20,031 nucleotides of DNA from a virus. The stretch lies in IMG/VR virus record IMGVR_UViG_3300031237_000045, positions 1 through 20,031 of that record; one strand, given 5' to 3'. The notes under the pieces are model-generated. The model had not been told where the DNA came from and made no database searches. It saw only the letters and a program-made list of their open reading frames with translations. Made by a program: the position numbers and the translations under genes. Positions 8,184 to 15,764 of this stretch are shown here, in pieces. Positions within the stretch are counted from its first letter, which is position 1. Each line of letters opens with the position of its first letter.

Positions 8184-8870
8184 TTAACCTCGCATAAGGT
8201 TTTGCTTCCACCTCTCGAATTCCATTTCATTCATGTTCGCAACTGCATCCATCGATGAATTGGTTTGAGTGGTAGCCATCGTTCGTTGGGATGACTGCGC
8301 GGCTCGGACGTTTTCTGCTATTTGAGGGTCTTGTCTTATTTGAAACTTCGGAACGAACTTATCTGCAATGATCCCTAATGCTTTTTCGTATGCAAAGGGG
8401 TTGCGGTCTCGGTTGTCGAAGATTTTTTTAAATGTCGGATTTTTGGTATATTCGATATTTAACATCGCTTCCACCAACTCCGGATCGCCCTTTACTTTAG
8501 CGTTAACGACCTGAACTGCACGGTCTACGTCCGCATTAACCTTTTGCTGTTGAAACGTCTGCTTGAAGTTATTCACCTCATTCAGAACGGTATCAAGGGT
8601 GGAACGCAATTGCGTTCCGGCATTGAACTGCTCAGTCATATACCTCTTATGGCCTTCCGGGTCCGTCACCGGATCGGGGGCGTAAAATTGCTGAGGTTGA
8701 TGAACAGTAACAGGTGAAGGTGTTGCGGTGAAACTTTTAACTTGCTCCTCGACAGAGAACTCGGACGCTATATTTCTTAATGCGTCATCCGGGGAAGTTG
8801 AGGGCGTTGGTGTAGGTGTGGCTGTAGTCTCGGCCGGTTCTTGACTCGGCACGGAATTTTGATCTGACAT
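8184..8870 (-). CDS. Capsid scaffolding protein
   Basis: 228 residues from ATG at 8870. Its ribosome site GAGGAG is made by the last two Glu codons of the upstream gene. An upstream in-frame start at 8903 is rejected because it lies inside that gene. The N-terminus is Pro/Thr-rich and disordered (residues 6-28, TPTPTPSTSPDD). The middle is helical and highly charged (about 85-180), and the C-terminus ends in a short helix with basic residues (MEFERWKQNLMRG). A charged, helical protein with a disordered N-terminus and a C-terminal coat-binding helix, encoded right before the major capsid gene, is the usual form of a P22- or T7-type scaffold. I see no protease domain. The assignment rests on composition and position. 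Confidence 0.7.
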   Translation of the reverse strand: MSDQNSVPSQEPAETTATPTPTPSTSPDDALRNIASEFSVEEQVKSFTATPSPVTVHQPQQFYAPDPVTDPEGHKRYMTEQFNAGTQLRSTLDTVLNEVNNFKQTFQQQKVNADVDRAVQVVNAKVKGDPELVEAMLNIEYTKNPTFKKIFDNRDRNPFAYEKALGIIADKFVPKFQIRQDPQIAENVRAAQSSQRTMATTQTNSSMDAVANMNEMEFERWKQNLMRG

Positions 8871-8884
8871 AGTTACTCCTCGTT
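8871..8884 (-). promoter_or_regulatory. Scaffold ribosome site built from the last codons of the upstream gene
   Basis: The sequence AACGAGGAGTAACT precedes the scaffold ATG. GAG GAG encodes the final two Glu of the 64-residue protein and also forms the Shine-Dalgarno core, followed by TAA and a two-base gap. This ties scaffold translation to the upstream gene and decides the start at 8870. Confidence 0.75.
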
Positions 8885-9067
8885 GATTTTGAAAAATGCA
8901 CAACAGAGATCAAATCCTCTCTGTTGAGCGGAAAGCGATTTCCATTGTTCAGTATTATCTTTGATCGGGTCGTGCGCCGGCACGATAGGTCTCTTATCCA
9001 GTAGATTTTTTTTAAAAATAGGCCATAAAGAATGACTCTTTATATGTAAGAGAAAATCTTCCTTCAT
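8873..9067 (-). CDS. Small conserved phage head-region protein
   Basis: 64 residues from ATG at 9067 (MKEDFLLHIKSHSLWP). The ATG shares one base with the TGA of the upstream gene. A GTG one codon earlier is also possible. The protein contains RPIVPAHDPIKDNTEQWKSL and ends FDLCCAFFKINEE. I recognise the pattern 'MK.DFLLHIKSH.LW...RP.VP.hDP..DNTEQWK...A.Q.GFDLC' from small proteins between portal and scaffold genes of short-tailed phages, but no function is known to me. It has no signal peptide or membrane segment. Its conserved place suggests a role in head assembly or in setting scaffold expression. Confidence 0.7.
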   Translation of the reverse strand: MKEDFLLHIKSHSLWPIFKKNLLDKRPIVPAHDPIKDNTEQWKSLSAQQRGFDLCCAFFKINEE

Positions 9068-9468
9068 CACGACGATAAGAACAGTGCGATACGTATTAAG
9101 AGCATGTCTTCTTCATCTTCCAGTTCTTTTATCTTTCTCTGAGCCTCGGCCCATTTGATTTCATTGGACTTCGCTTGTTGCCTTATGACTTTTTGCGCTT
9201 CATCTACAGCATTTCTAATACCCTCCGCTGCATTAGCGACTCTCTTAAGTTCATCGGCCTTCTTCTCCAATTTTCTTTGAGCATTCTTTTCGTCATCGAC
9301 TGCTGAAAGTAGTAGTTTCTTGAGTTCTTTTTCATCCTTCCGGTTGAATTTTCGTTTCTTCGGATAATACGCCGGCAGGAAACGCCCACCGCCCTGAGTG
9401 GTTGGAGTAGATGGAACTGGTGGTGGAGCGGCGTCAGGGCTATTGCCCAGGTTTAGAAAGAACAGCAC
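9067..9468 (-). CDS. Coiled-coil protein with proline-rich N-terminus, between portal and scaffold
   Basis: 133 residues from GTG at 9468, with AGGGAA about nine bases upstream. The N-terminus is MLFFLNLGNSPDAAPPPVPS, a short hydrophobic start followed by a Pro/Gly-rich linker to residue 30. A RFLPAYYPKKRKF basic patch comes next, and then a long charged coiled coil (about residues 42-122, rich in Glu, Lys and Ala heptads). It ends with a hydrophobic segment (MLLIRIALFLSS). Proteins of this design lie between portal and scaffold in many metagenomic phages. A structural or assembly role is likely but not proven. The hydrophobic tail could contact the portal or a membrane. The start codon sits in the loop of a small inverted repeat, described separately. 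Confidence 0.65.
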   Translation of the reverse strand: MLFFLNLGNSPDAAPPPVPSTPTTQGGGRFLPAYYPKKRKFNRKDEKELKKLLLSAVDDEKNAQRKLEKKADELKRVANAAEGIRNAVDEAQKVIRQQAKSNEIKWAEAQRKIKELEDEEDMLLIRIALFLSS

Positions 9469-9475
9469 GTTCTTT
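9457..9475 (-). promoter_or_regulatory. Small hairpin that holds the GTG start codon of the coiled-coil gene
   Basis: On the minus strand AAAGAAC, loop GTGCT, GTTCTTT form a seven-base perfect inverted repeat. The GTG start (9468-9466) occupies the loop, and the portal stop codon overlaps the 5' arm. The stem is A/T-rich, so it is weak, and it may be chance. Confidence 0.35.
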
Positions 9476-11636
9476 ATTCCCTGGACGCGGTTTTAATGAC
9501 GTTCCCTTTCGCGTCTTTTAATTTAACTGGTTTCTTGATTTCCTTAAGTAAATTATCCATTGTCGATGTCAATGAATCGACCTTATCTGTGACCTCTTTC
9601 GACGTATTATTCTGCTCTGTCTTTTGAGAGCCTATCAATTTTTCCAAGGATTGGATCACACCGACTATTTCGGTGATGGACGCCTGACTTAGTTGCCTCT
9701 GTTCATCGCTGGATTGTTTCGCAGATACCTCCAGCATCTTCAAGTGTGTGTTTAGAGTATCCAAATCGGCCTGAACTTGTGCCTTGAACTGAGTAACATC
9801 ACCTTGTATCCCAGCCTTAATTTGGGCCTCAATGACACGTGCATCGTTGACGGCTTTGGAGATAGCGAGCTTTTTATTCAGATCGTCTATTTCGCGCATC
9901 CCTTCCTCAATGACCTGTTTATATTTAGCCTCGATTTTCTGTTCGACTTGCATCATTTCGTCGTCAGGTATATTCAAGAATCTTTCCGGACTTTTATAAC
10001 CGGCATCTTGGAGCATTTCCTTCAAAATGTCGGCTGGCTTTAGTATCGGAGCGAATAATGGGTTTTGAGATGCGAACGAAAACACGACTGTTCCCTTTTG
10101 GGCGCGTTCTTCTTCTCCCAGGATGCCCTTAGAACCTACTATCTCAAAATGCACATTTTCCGGGATGTCTTCTCCCGTTATCGTCATATGGTCAGGAGCA
10201 TCCATTTCCTGATTGTAGAATCTATATGTTTCTAATTCCTGCTTGTTGATCTCATGTTGCATGTACAAAAATACTTTCAGGGAAAATTCAAGTCGCCCAA
10301 CGAACTTGACTGTCCTAACCTCACCTTTCATATTTTTAAGGCGAGATTTTGTTGCAGTCTCTTCTCCGGTTTGTCTCTCCAGCTCGTCCCCCGTACCTTG
10401 CTTGACTTGAGCAATGGTGAATTGCAGACCGGCTAACGCTGCACCTGGATCGCCGGTTTCCATTGTCTTAAATTCAGCCGTTCCCTTTGTCGAACCTCTC
10501 CAACCAGGAGCAATAACAGGTCCGCCATTCTCTACGAATGCAGGATCATTCCCATCGTAAATAAGAGGAGGTTCTGTATGAAGAGCCACGGCATCAAGAT
10601 ACTTATTGGCTAACACCGTTGCGACTTTGTGCATCGGGGCTTGTTTCATGAGAGGACTTATATAATAAGGGTCTCTCACATCAAGTTTTTCGTATCCGGA
10701 ATAAATGATATTCGGGAACGGAAGTTTATTCGGGGCATAAAAGACGATAACCCCATTTGCCAAAATAACTTTGGAGTTCGGTAAAAAAATATCCCCATCA
10801 TTACGATTGATTACACAATCTCCAAAGTACTTGACCAATTCTACATCTTCGGTCTGGATATCTTTATTTTTGTTCTGCCTCTTAGGGATTTTTGACATCT
10901 GAGACGACATCCATCCCTGTTCTTTACCCTGGATAGCGGTTTCGTTTAATTTATACTTCGGCATGTATTCCTTGATGATCATGCTGCCGGTATAAAACAT
11001 ATTGGTACTCATGGCCGACGCGCTCAAATCGGGATATGAATTCCACATAGAATGTGGAACCCATACCGGAGCGCAAAGACTTTGAATGCCGCTTCCTTGG
11101 TGGACCAATAAGGCATACTCTTTTCTGGCTTCCGCAACGAACCCTCCATGGTGCAACGCTTCTTTGACCGAAAGTTCCAGACGTTCCTGGAACCCAAAAT
11201 CTAAATGCTGTTGGGTCATTAAAGCCCTTAATGCCCCATCGATGAATTGCTGTTCTTCTTGTTTCGGCGCAACGTTATTGCCAGTTTGCGGATCAAGTTT
11301 AGCCGGTAATTCTACGTGAGCCTCGAACCATGCTCTATTGGTAGGAAACACTAGTCTCATAACGTCCGCTGTCAGCGTCTCAGAGGCCTTAGCCTGTTCT
11401 CCTAATTCGACCGCAGAATGCCAATCGTTGCTGTTCTTTGGGTCGCTCTTTATTTTTTTTGGTGCCTTCATGTAGACTTGCCGATCGACCTCGGCCCAAA
11501 TCTTCTCATGTATTTTCCGGAAAGGGTCGGATTCCCGTTTGCTCAATTCCTTTTTTACATACTCCTCCACCTGTTTCCAGTCATTACTCGATATCCTGCG
11601 TTTCTTAATATCCGGAAACTCAAGTACAGCGCTCAC
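9474..11636 (-). CDS. Portal protein (P22-like head-tail connector)
   Basis: 720 residues, close to the 725 of P22 portal. The start is GTG at 11636, overlapping the terminase TGA (GTGA). The N-terminal 120 residues are helical and charged. The clip/wing region includes DPYYISPLMKQAPMHKVATV followed by a helix with ANKYLDAVALHTEPPLIYDG, a segment characteristic of large portals of this kind. A GWRGSTKGTAEFKTMETGDPG loop and a long helix with GDELERQTGEETATKSRLKN (tunnel-loop and crown-side region) follow. From about residue 550 to 690 it is almost wholly helical with heptad pattern, resembling the C-terminal barrel of P22 portal. It forms the dodecameric DNA entry vertex and the docking site for the terminase encoded just upstream. 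Confidence 0.85.
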   Translation of the reverse strand: MSAVLEFPDIKKRRISSNDWKQVEEYVKKELSKRESDPFRKIHEKIWAEVDRQVYMKAPKKIKSDPKNSNDWHSAVELGEQAKASETLTADVMRLVFPTNRAWFEAHVELPAKLDPQTGNNVAPKQEEQQFIDGALRALMTQQHLDFGFQERLELSVKEALHHGGFVAEARKEYALLVHQGSGIQSLCAPVWVPHSMWNSYPDLSASAMSTNMFYTGSMIIKEYMPKYKLNETAIQGKEQGWMSSQMSKIPKRQNKNKDIQTEDVELVKYFGDCVINRNDGDIFLPNSKVILANGVIVFYAPNKLPFPNIIYSGYEKLDVRDPYYISPLMKQAPMHKVATVLANKYLDAVALHTEPPLIYDGNDPAFVENGGPVIAPGWRGSTKGTAEFKTMETGDPGAALAGLQFTIAQVKQGTGDELERQTGEETATKSRLKNMKGEVRTVKFVGRLEFSLKVFLYMQHEINKQELETYRFYNQEMDAPDHMTITGEDIPENVHFEIVGSKGILGEEERAQKGTVVFSFASQNPLFAPILKPADILKEMLQDAGYKSPERFLNIPDDEMMQVEQKIEAKYKQVIEEGMREIDDLNKKLAISKAVNDARVIEAQIKAGIQGDVTQFKAQVQADLDTLNTHLKMLEVSAKQSSDEQRQLSQASITEIVGVIQSLEKLIGSQKTEQNNTSKEVTDKVDSLTSTMDNLLKEIKKPVKLKDAKGNVIKTASRE

Positions 11637-13066
11637 CAGTTATAAACTCCGGGTTGTATATATATCTTTGGTTGTCTTACAGTCTTTGTCTGGGCATGAC
11701 GCCGGAACATGACGGCAATTCGGGTAGCCGAAATGAAGTCATCCATTTTCGGAACGACTTTCCCGTCTTTGCGATGGTACATCCTCATTTCTTCCCACCA
11801 CGGTTTGACATTTTTGAATACCTTGAACCTTCCGGTTTGCATCATCTCTAGCATTTGGAAAAGGCCGACCTCAAGACCGTTCCCTCCCGATCCTTCTTTC
11901 TGTCCCATCTGAGGGGGATTTGTAAAAGGTTCTCTCGACATATTAACCCCATCCTCACGGTATATATCCGCAATTGGTTTACCGGATGACTTATCATGCA
12001 CGAACCCGTCATGTGGCCATGCCGTTGGAATCCAATCACCGTGAGATTTAGTAACCTTCGCATGAATCGGAATTAAAATTCGCGACTCTCGGTATCCGTC
12101 ATAAATATAAACAGCATCCTTGTCTCTATCATGGGCTACGAATGAAGTCGCACAAGGATGATCCCATCCGAAGTCTAACCCGTTGATCCTTGCCCAATGG
12201 GCCGGAATATCAAACGGATCACACATTATCAAATCTTCGGAAACGTCGAACACGCGGCCCGATCCCATAAGAGGCTCACCCTTCGATCTCATATCGCGCT
12301 CGTGCGCTGGGATACCAGCTAACGCCAGCATTCTGCGTTCATGAGTCATATGTGGAGCATCATCCCATCCTGCTCTTATGACAAACTGACCGATGGCTAT
12401 GTCGTTCAAATAAGACGCAACGACTTCTGTCATTCCCTCTTCGGGTGTCAACGTAAGGAGTCCGATTCCGTCTGTTGCAAAGATTCCTCGATTTAACTGT
12501 GAATTGATATCAGCGGGAGGCTCCTCATCCGCCCAATATCCACCAGTCAATCTCGATCCCATGAATTTCTTTGATCCCTGCTCATATCCTCTAAATACTG
12601 CTCTTGACCACCCTCCGGAGGAATGTTTCACCAATACGGCGTCGTACGCATTCGGAATTCCTGGTTTTCTTATCCTTTCTCCGATGCAACTCAATGGAAC
12701 CGCCCCGGTACCGAGTTGCTTATCATCCAAAGGATCGCCGAAAAGGTCTTTTTGGCAACGATCTCGTGTCGTTTCATTCGTTGTCGAAGCAACTATGAAT
12801 TCGTTGCAATAGGTAAACCGCGTACCTTTCCACCAATTAGGATATTTCCCGGTCAAGTGCATTGCGACTTCCATTGATCCGCAGGTCGTTTTCCCTATTT
12901 GATTAGCTGCGATCAACGCCTTTTGCCTTGCCGGCTTATTGGTACCATGTCCTATGCCATTATGGAATTTTTCCTGGTACTCATACGGTTTGTAATATTC
13001 CAGTTTGTTGGTATTTTTATAGTTTTCCAACTTGGAAATAATCTTAGCGGTTTCTTCCAGGTTCAT
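11633..13066 (-). CDS. terL: Terminase large subunit (DNA packaging ATPase and nuclease)
   Basis: 477 residues from ATG at 13066, which overlaps the TGA of the upstream glycosyltransferase (ATGA). The ATPase domain shows a Walker A-like AANQIGKT (residues 53-60) and a Walker B GGYWADEEPP with Asp180-Glu181. A coupling-type TLTPEEG motif (about 205-211) follows. The nuclease domain has GLDFGWDHP with Asp298, WPHDG with Asp353, and a late DDF at 442-444. These are the expected metal-binding acids of the RNase H-like nuclease. The NQxGKT form of Walker A is common in P22- and T7-type terminases. It pumps DNA through the portal encoded directly downstream. No small terminase subunit is recognised in the window. 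It may lie beyond the right edge. Confidence 0.92.
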   Translation of the reverse strand: MNLEETAKIISKLENYKNTNKLEYYKPYEYQEKFHNGIGHGTNKPARQKALIAANQIGKTTCGSMEVAMHLTGKYPNWWKGTRFTYCNEFIVASTTNETTRDRCQKDLFGDPLDDKQLGTGAVPLSCIGERIRKPGIPNAYDAVLVKHSSGGWSRAVFRGYEQGSKKFMGSRLTGGYWADEEPPADINSQLNRGIFATDGIGLLTLTPEEGMTEVVASYLNDIAIGQFVIRAGWDDAPHMTHERRMLALAGIPAHERDMRSKGEPLMGSGRVFDVSEDLIMCDPFDIPAHWARINGLDFGWDHPCATSFVAHDRDKDAVYIYDGYRESRILIPIHAKVTKSHGDWIPTAWPHDGFVHDKSSGKPIADIYREDGVNMSREPFTNPPQMGQKEGSGGNGLEVGLFQMLEMMQTGRFKVFKNVKPWWEEMRMYHRKDGKVVPKMDDFISATRIAVMFRRHAQTKTVRQPKIYIQPGVYNW

Positions 13067-13728
13067 TCTTTGATCTTTTGCATATTCATCAGCTCTCGGA
13101 ACCATTCCTGGTTAAATTCGCAATCCTGGTAATCTTGAAACCAACACCCTCCGCTGGTGTAATGAATTAACGATGGGTTAGCCGATGTGTCGGCTCCAAC
13201 CAGATGATTCCAATGCGCGGGCAAATCACCTACCAACGGGTCTTCCAGCCATTTAAACTGATGAAGATCAAGACCAGGAGCATGATGGACATAATCTAGC
13301 GTCAGTGCTTTACATTCGGCATTATTGATCAGCATCAACGACGACCAGTTTTTCCTTGAGTATTTCAATTGTGCATGACCGAGGAATTTAACTTCTTCTT
13401 TTGGTACATGATCACGTTTGACTACACGTACTGCGTAACGATCGTCTCTCCATGCCCAAAGTTTCGCCGGGTCATCTACCACGACCATGTCGCAATCGGA
13501 GAATATGGCCCAACCTTCATAATTGCACAGATAGGGAACCAGAAACCGCGATGATGAAAAATCTGTCGAGTCAAGTTCTGAACGTTCGCGTTTGAAAATT
13601 CCGCGTAACGCATCTCGGTTCAAATGTGTAAATGCGATTGGAATGCTGGTGCGCGTTTGCAAACTGTGCTCAAGAACGTATGATGCTATCCCTTCATCCT
13701 TATCCCACCCGATAAACCAGCGGATCAA
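13063..13728 (-). CDS. GT8-like glycosyltransferase (GT-A fold)
   Basis: 221 residues. I choose TTG at 13728, which overlaps the upstream TGA (TTGA). It has GGAG nine bases upstream and gives the family-typical opening MIRWFIGWDKDEGIASYVLEHS. Another TTG at 13743 would add five residues. The metal/nucleotide-sugar motif is FSDCDMVV (Asp78-x-Asp80). It is preceded by SSSRFLVPYLCNYEGWAIFS, as in GT8-like proteins ('R...P.l....G.aif.D.D'). Later come NWSSLMLINNAEC, LPAHWNHLVG and a HYTSGGCWFQDY segment, all common in this family. It should transfer a sugar from a nucleotide donor to a host or virion acceptor. The acceptor is unknown. It sits between the ColD-like enzyme and terL and overlaps both. 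Confidence 0.75.
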   Translation of the reverse strand: MIRWFIGWDKDEGIASYVLEHSLQTRTSIPIAFTHLNRDALRGIFKRERSELDSTDFSSSRFLVPYLCNYEGWAIFSDCDMVVVDDPAKLWAWRDDRYAVRVVKRDHVPKEEVKFLGHAQLKYSRKNWSSLMLINNAECKALTLDYVHHAPGLDLHQFKWLEDPLVGDLPAHWNHLVGADTSANPSLIHYTSGGCWFQDYQDCEFNQEWFRELMNMQKIKE

Positions 13729-14804
13729 CCCAAAATACTCCAATCAATCGGTTGGTGATGGTTGCCGATATACAACCCATGATCGTGGATATAATCGGCA
13801 TTCGGATATGTTGCAGTAGGCTGATCAAAATACTTAATGGCCGTCGATCTGGTAAAATTACCAGCAACGATGGGGCGGTATTCTATATCTTTCGCGTCTA
13901 GTTCTTTTTTAACGCTATCGATATCATCCGACAAGACAGCGAATGCGAACCATGACGACTTGCCTATCTCTCGTTGTATTTTCCACCCTTTTTTGGCGGC
14001 TTTTTCCTTGAAGGCTTCCGCATTTTCTCTCCTTTGTAAAATAAAGGTTGGTAATTTCTTGACTTGTTCCACACCAACAGCGCCCTGAATTTCCGTCGGC
14101 CTCAAGTTGTATCCAGGGTAAACAAACTCATACTTGCCGACCTTCTCTTTTAATATATTGTCGTTCGGCAAATGACGAGTCCACCCATGCGATCTCAGAC
14201 ATAAAAGCATCTGATAAAAATATTCATTATCAGTCGTAATCAACCCGCCTTCCATCGTTTGGATATGATGACTGAAAAACGTCGAATGCGACGCCATGAC
14301 GCCCAATGATCCGGTTCGACATACTCCCATGTCGTCGCATATATATTCGGCACCCATTGATTCGCAATTATCTTCGAGATACACCGGAGCGGGGAATTTA
14401 TCGAAATCATTAGGATTCCCCAGGAGATTGACGGCGAGTATCAAATCGTTCCCGGTATAGGCATTACCCAATTCGCTCAAGGAGTAGTTGAGCGTTTCAC
14501 GATCAACGTCAACAAACTTCAACTTCCAGCCATATTGTTGGAACGGACTATAGGATGTTGGCCAAGAAACCGCCGGGACGATTACGGTCCCGGCTCCATG
14601 GCGGATAGACCATGCCGCAACCATTAATAAGTTTGCGGAAGAACCAGAATTACAGGCTATACAATATTTCGTTCCTACATAGTCCGCGTAATCACGTTCA
14701 TATTCTCCGACCTTCTCGTCCATTGTGAATCGACCTGAGTCAATCACACGGATAATGGCGTCTCTTTCCTCATCACCCCATGTATTAATTGCTAGCGGCA
14801 ACAT
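13725..14804 (-). CDS. ColD-like GDP-4-keto-6-deoxymannose 3-dehydratase (DegT/DnrJ fold, His-type)
   Basis: 359 residues. The ATG overlaps the gmd end by 20 bases. It is a fold-type I PLP enzyme of the DegT/DnrJ/EryC1/StrS family: CNSGSSANLL (51-60) for the phosphate, PAVSWPTSYSPFQQYG (77-92) and LEDNCESMGAE (143-153). Where aminotransferases carry the Schiff-base Lys, it has FFSHHIQTMEGG with His180, as in ColD of colitose synthesis, where that His is the catalytic base. Further ColD-like stretches, compared from memory, are AVNLLGNPNDFD, LRSHGWTRHLP, PGYNLRPTEIQGAVGVEQVK, SSWFAFAV and YRPIVAGNF. The expected reaction removes the C3 hydroxyl of GDP-4-keto-6-deoxymannose, the Gmd product made by the gene upstream. 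It is about 30 residues shorter at the C-terminus than bacterial ColD. RfbH-like CDP-sugar dehydratases also use His, but the Gmd partner favours ColD. Confidence 0.82.
   Translation of the reverse strand: MLPLAINTWGDEERDAIIRVIDSGRFTMDEKVGEYERDYADYVGTKYCIACNSGSSANLLMVAAWSIRHGAGTVIVPAVSWPTSYSPFQQYGWKLKFVDVDRETLNYSLSELGNAYTGNDLILAVNLLGNPNDFDKFPAPVYLEDNCESMGAEYICDDMGVCRTGSLGVMASHSTFFSHHIQTMEGGLITTDNEYFYQMLLCLRSHGWTRHLPNDNILKEKVGKYEFVYPGYNLRPTEIQGAVGVEQVKKLPTFILQRRENAEAFKEKAAKKGWKIQREIGKSSWFAFAVLSDDIDSVKKELDAKDIEYRPIVAGNFTRSTAIKYFDQPTATYPNADYIHDHGLYIGNHHQPIDWSILG
13729..13741 (-). promoter_or_regulatory. Ribosome site deciding the TTG start of the GT8-like gene
   Basis: GGAG at 13741-13738 lies nine bases before TTG at 13728. 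The same TTG overlaps the ColD-like stop codon (TTGA), so both spacing and coupling support this non-ATG start. Confidence 0.55.
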
Positions 14805-15738
14805 CTATCATTTCCGCTATTGTCTCTTCGAATGTATATTTTGATTTCCAGCCTATCTCGTAGGCCTTAGATGAATCTCCGCATAGATGCCCAACGTCTA
14901 CGGGACGGAATAAGGATTGATCCACTTCGACATATGGTGTCCAATCTCCAACCCCAATGTAGTTAAAAGCCACATCGAGAAGTTGCCGAACGGTACGGCT
15001 TATCCCGGTTGCTAAGACGTAATCCTCTGGGTTAGGCTGTTGCATCATTAACCACATGCCTTCAACGAAGTCTTCGGCGTGGCCCCAATCTCTTTTTGCA
15101 TCTAGGTTGCCGAGCTTTAATTTCTCAACCGCAGTCTCAGTGGGCCATGTACGCGCAAAATTGTTAGTACGCTTAATATGAGCGCAATACCGCGCTACCT
15201 TCTGAGTAACGAAATCATGTCCTCTCAGTGGAGACTCATGGTTAAACAAAATCCCATTGACTGCATATAATCCGTAAGCCTCTCGGTAATTGACAGTCAG
15301 CCAATAGGCCGCGAGTTTTGCAACTGCGTAAGGGCTTCGCGGGTAGAATGGTGTCTTTTCATTTTGAGGCGGTGGAGAATTACCGAACAATTCAGACGAA
15401 GAAGCCTGATAAAACTTAGACATCCTTGATCTGGCTCCTTCCAATACATTTAGAACGCCGCATGCGTTCACTTCGAATGCCGTGTGAGGGATTTCGAAAG
15501 ATTCACCGACGTGTGACATGGCAGCCAAATTGTATATTTCATCAGGATCGATTTTCCCGATCGTTCTGATGATATTATGATCGGTTATGTCCCCTTCAAC
15601 GATGGTCACACCGTCAGGAAGCCGCTTTGGCTGTGAGCTTCTCCGGTCGAGACCATATACATCATAGCCATTGGATATAAGAAACTTACTAAGATATGTG
15701 CCGTCCTGCCCGGAAATTCCTGTAACAAACGCCCTCAT
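14785..15738 (-). CDS. gmd: GDP-mannose 4,6-dehydratase
   Basis: 317 residues, somewhat shorter than bacterial Gmd (about 345-370). The start is ATG at 15738 with GAGG upstream. It is a short-chain dehydrogenase/reductase. The NADP-binding GISGQDGTYLSK (8-19) is the Gmd form of GxxGxxG, and DRRSS follows at the second strand. The active site has the SSSELFGN segment and YAVAK (Tyr-x3-Lys). The Gmd-specific blocks FNHESPLRG, FVTQKVAR, LGNLDAKRDWGHAEDFVEGM and a late FRPVDVGHLCGDSSKA are all present. It turns GDP-D-mannose into GDP-4-keto-6-deoxy-D-mannose in the host cytosol. The gene immediately downstream and overlapping encodes the ColD-like enzyme that would use this product. No fucose synthase (GMER) or perosamine synthase is seen nearby. 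Confidence 0.93.
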   Translation of the reverse strand: MRAFVTGISGQDGTYLSKFLISNGYDVYGLDRRSSQPKRLPDGVTIVEGDITDHNIIRTIGKIDPDEIYNLAAMSHVGESFEIPHTAFEVNACGVLNVLEGARSRMSKFYQASSSELFGNSPPPQNEKTPFYPRSPYAVAKLAAYWLTVNYREAYGLYAVNGILFNHESPLRGHDFVTQKVARYCAHIKRTNNFARTWPTETAVEKLKLGNLDAKRDWGHAEDFVEGMWLMMQQPNPEDYVLATGISRTVRQLLDVAFNYIGVGDWTPYVEVDQSLFRPVDVGHLCGDSSKAYEIGWKSKYTFEETIAEMIDVAASN

Positions 15739-15749
15739 AATCCGAACCT

Positions 15750-15764
15750 CGCTTTGTCAGTCGG
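15750..15764. repeat. 15-bp direct repeat, copy 1 (hydrolase/gmd junction)
   Basis: CGCTTTGTCAGTCGG is identical to 18179-18193. It covers the stop codon of the hydrolase-like gene and the region before the gmd ribosome site. Similarity continues a few bases upstream on the minus strand (TTAAT before the CCGAC). Confidence 0.85.

Noticed and set aside
13725-14804. GDP-perosamine synthase or other DegT/DnrJ aminotransferase
   Set aside because: The Schiff-base Lys is replaced by His within a conserved ColD-like motif, so an aminotransferase role is unlikely.
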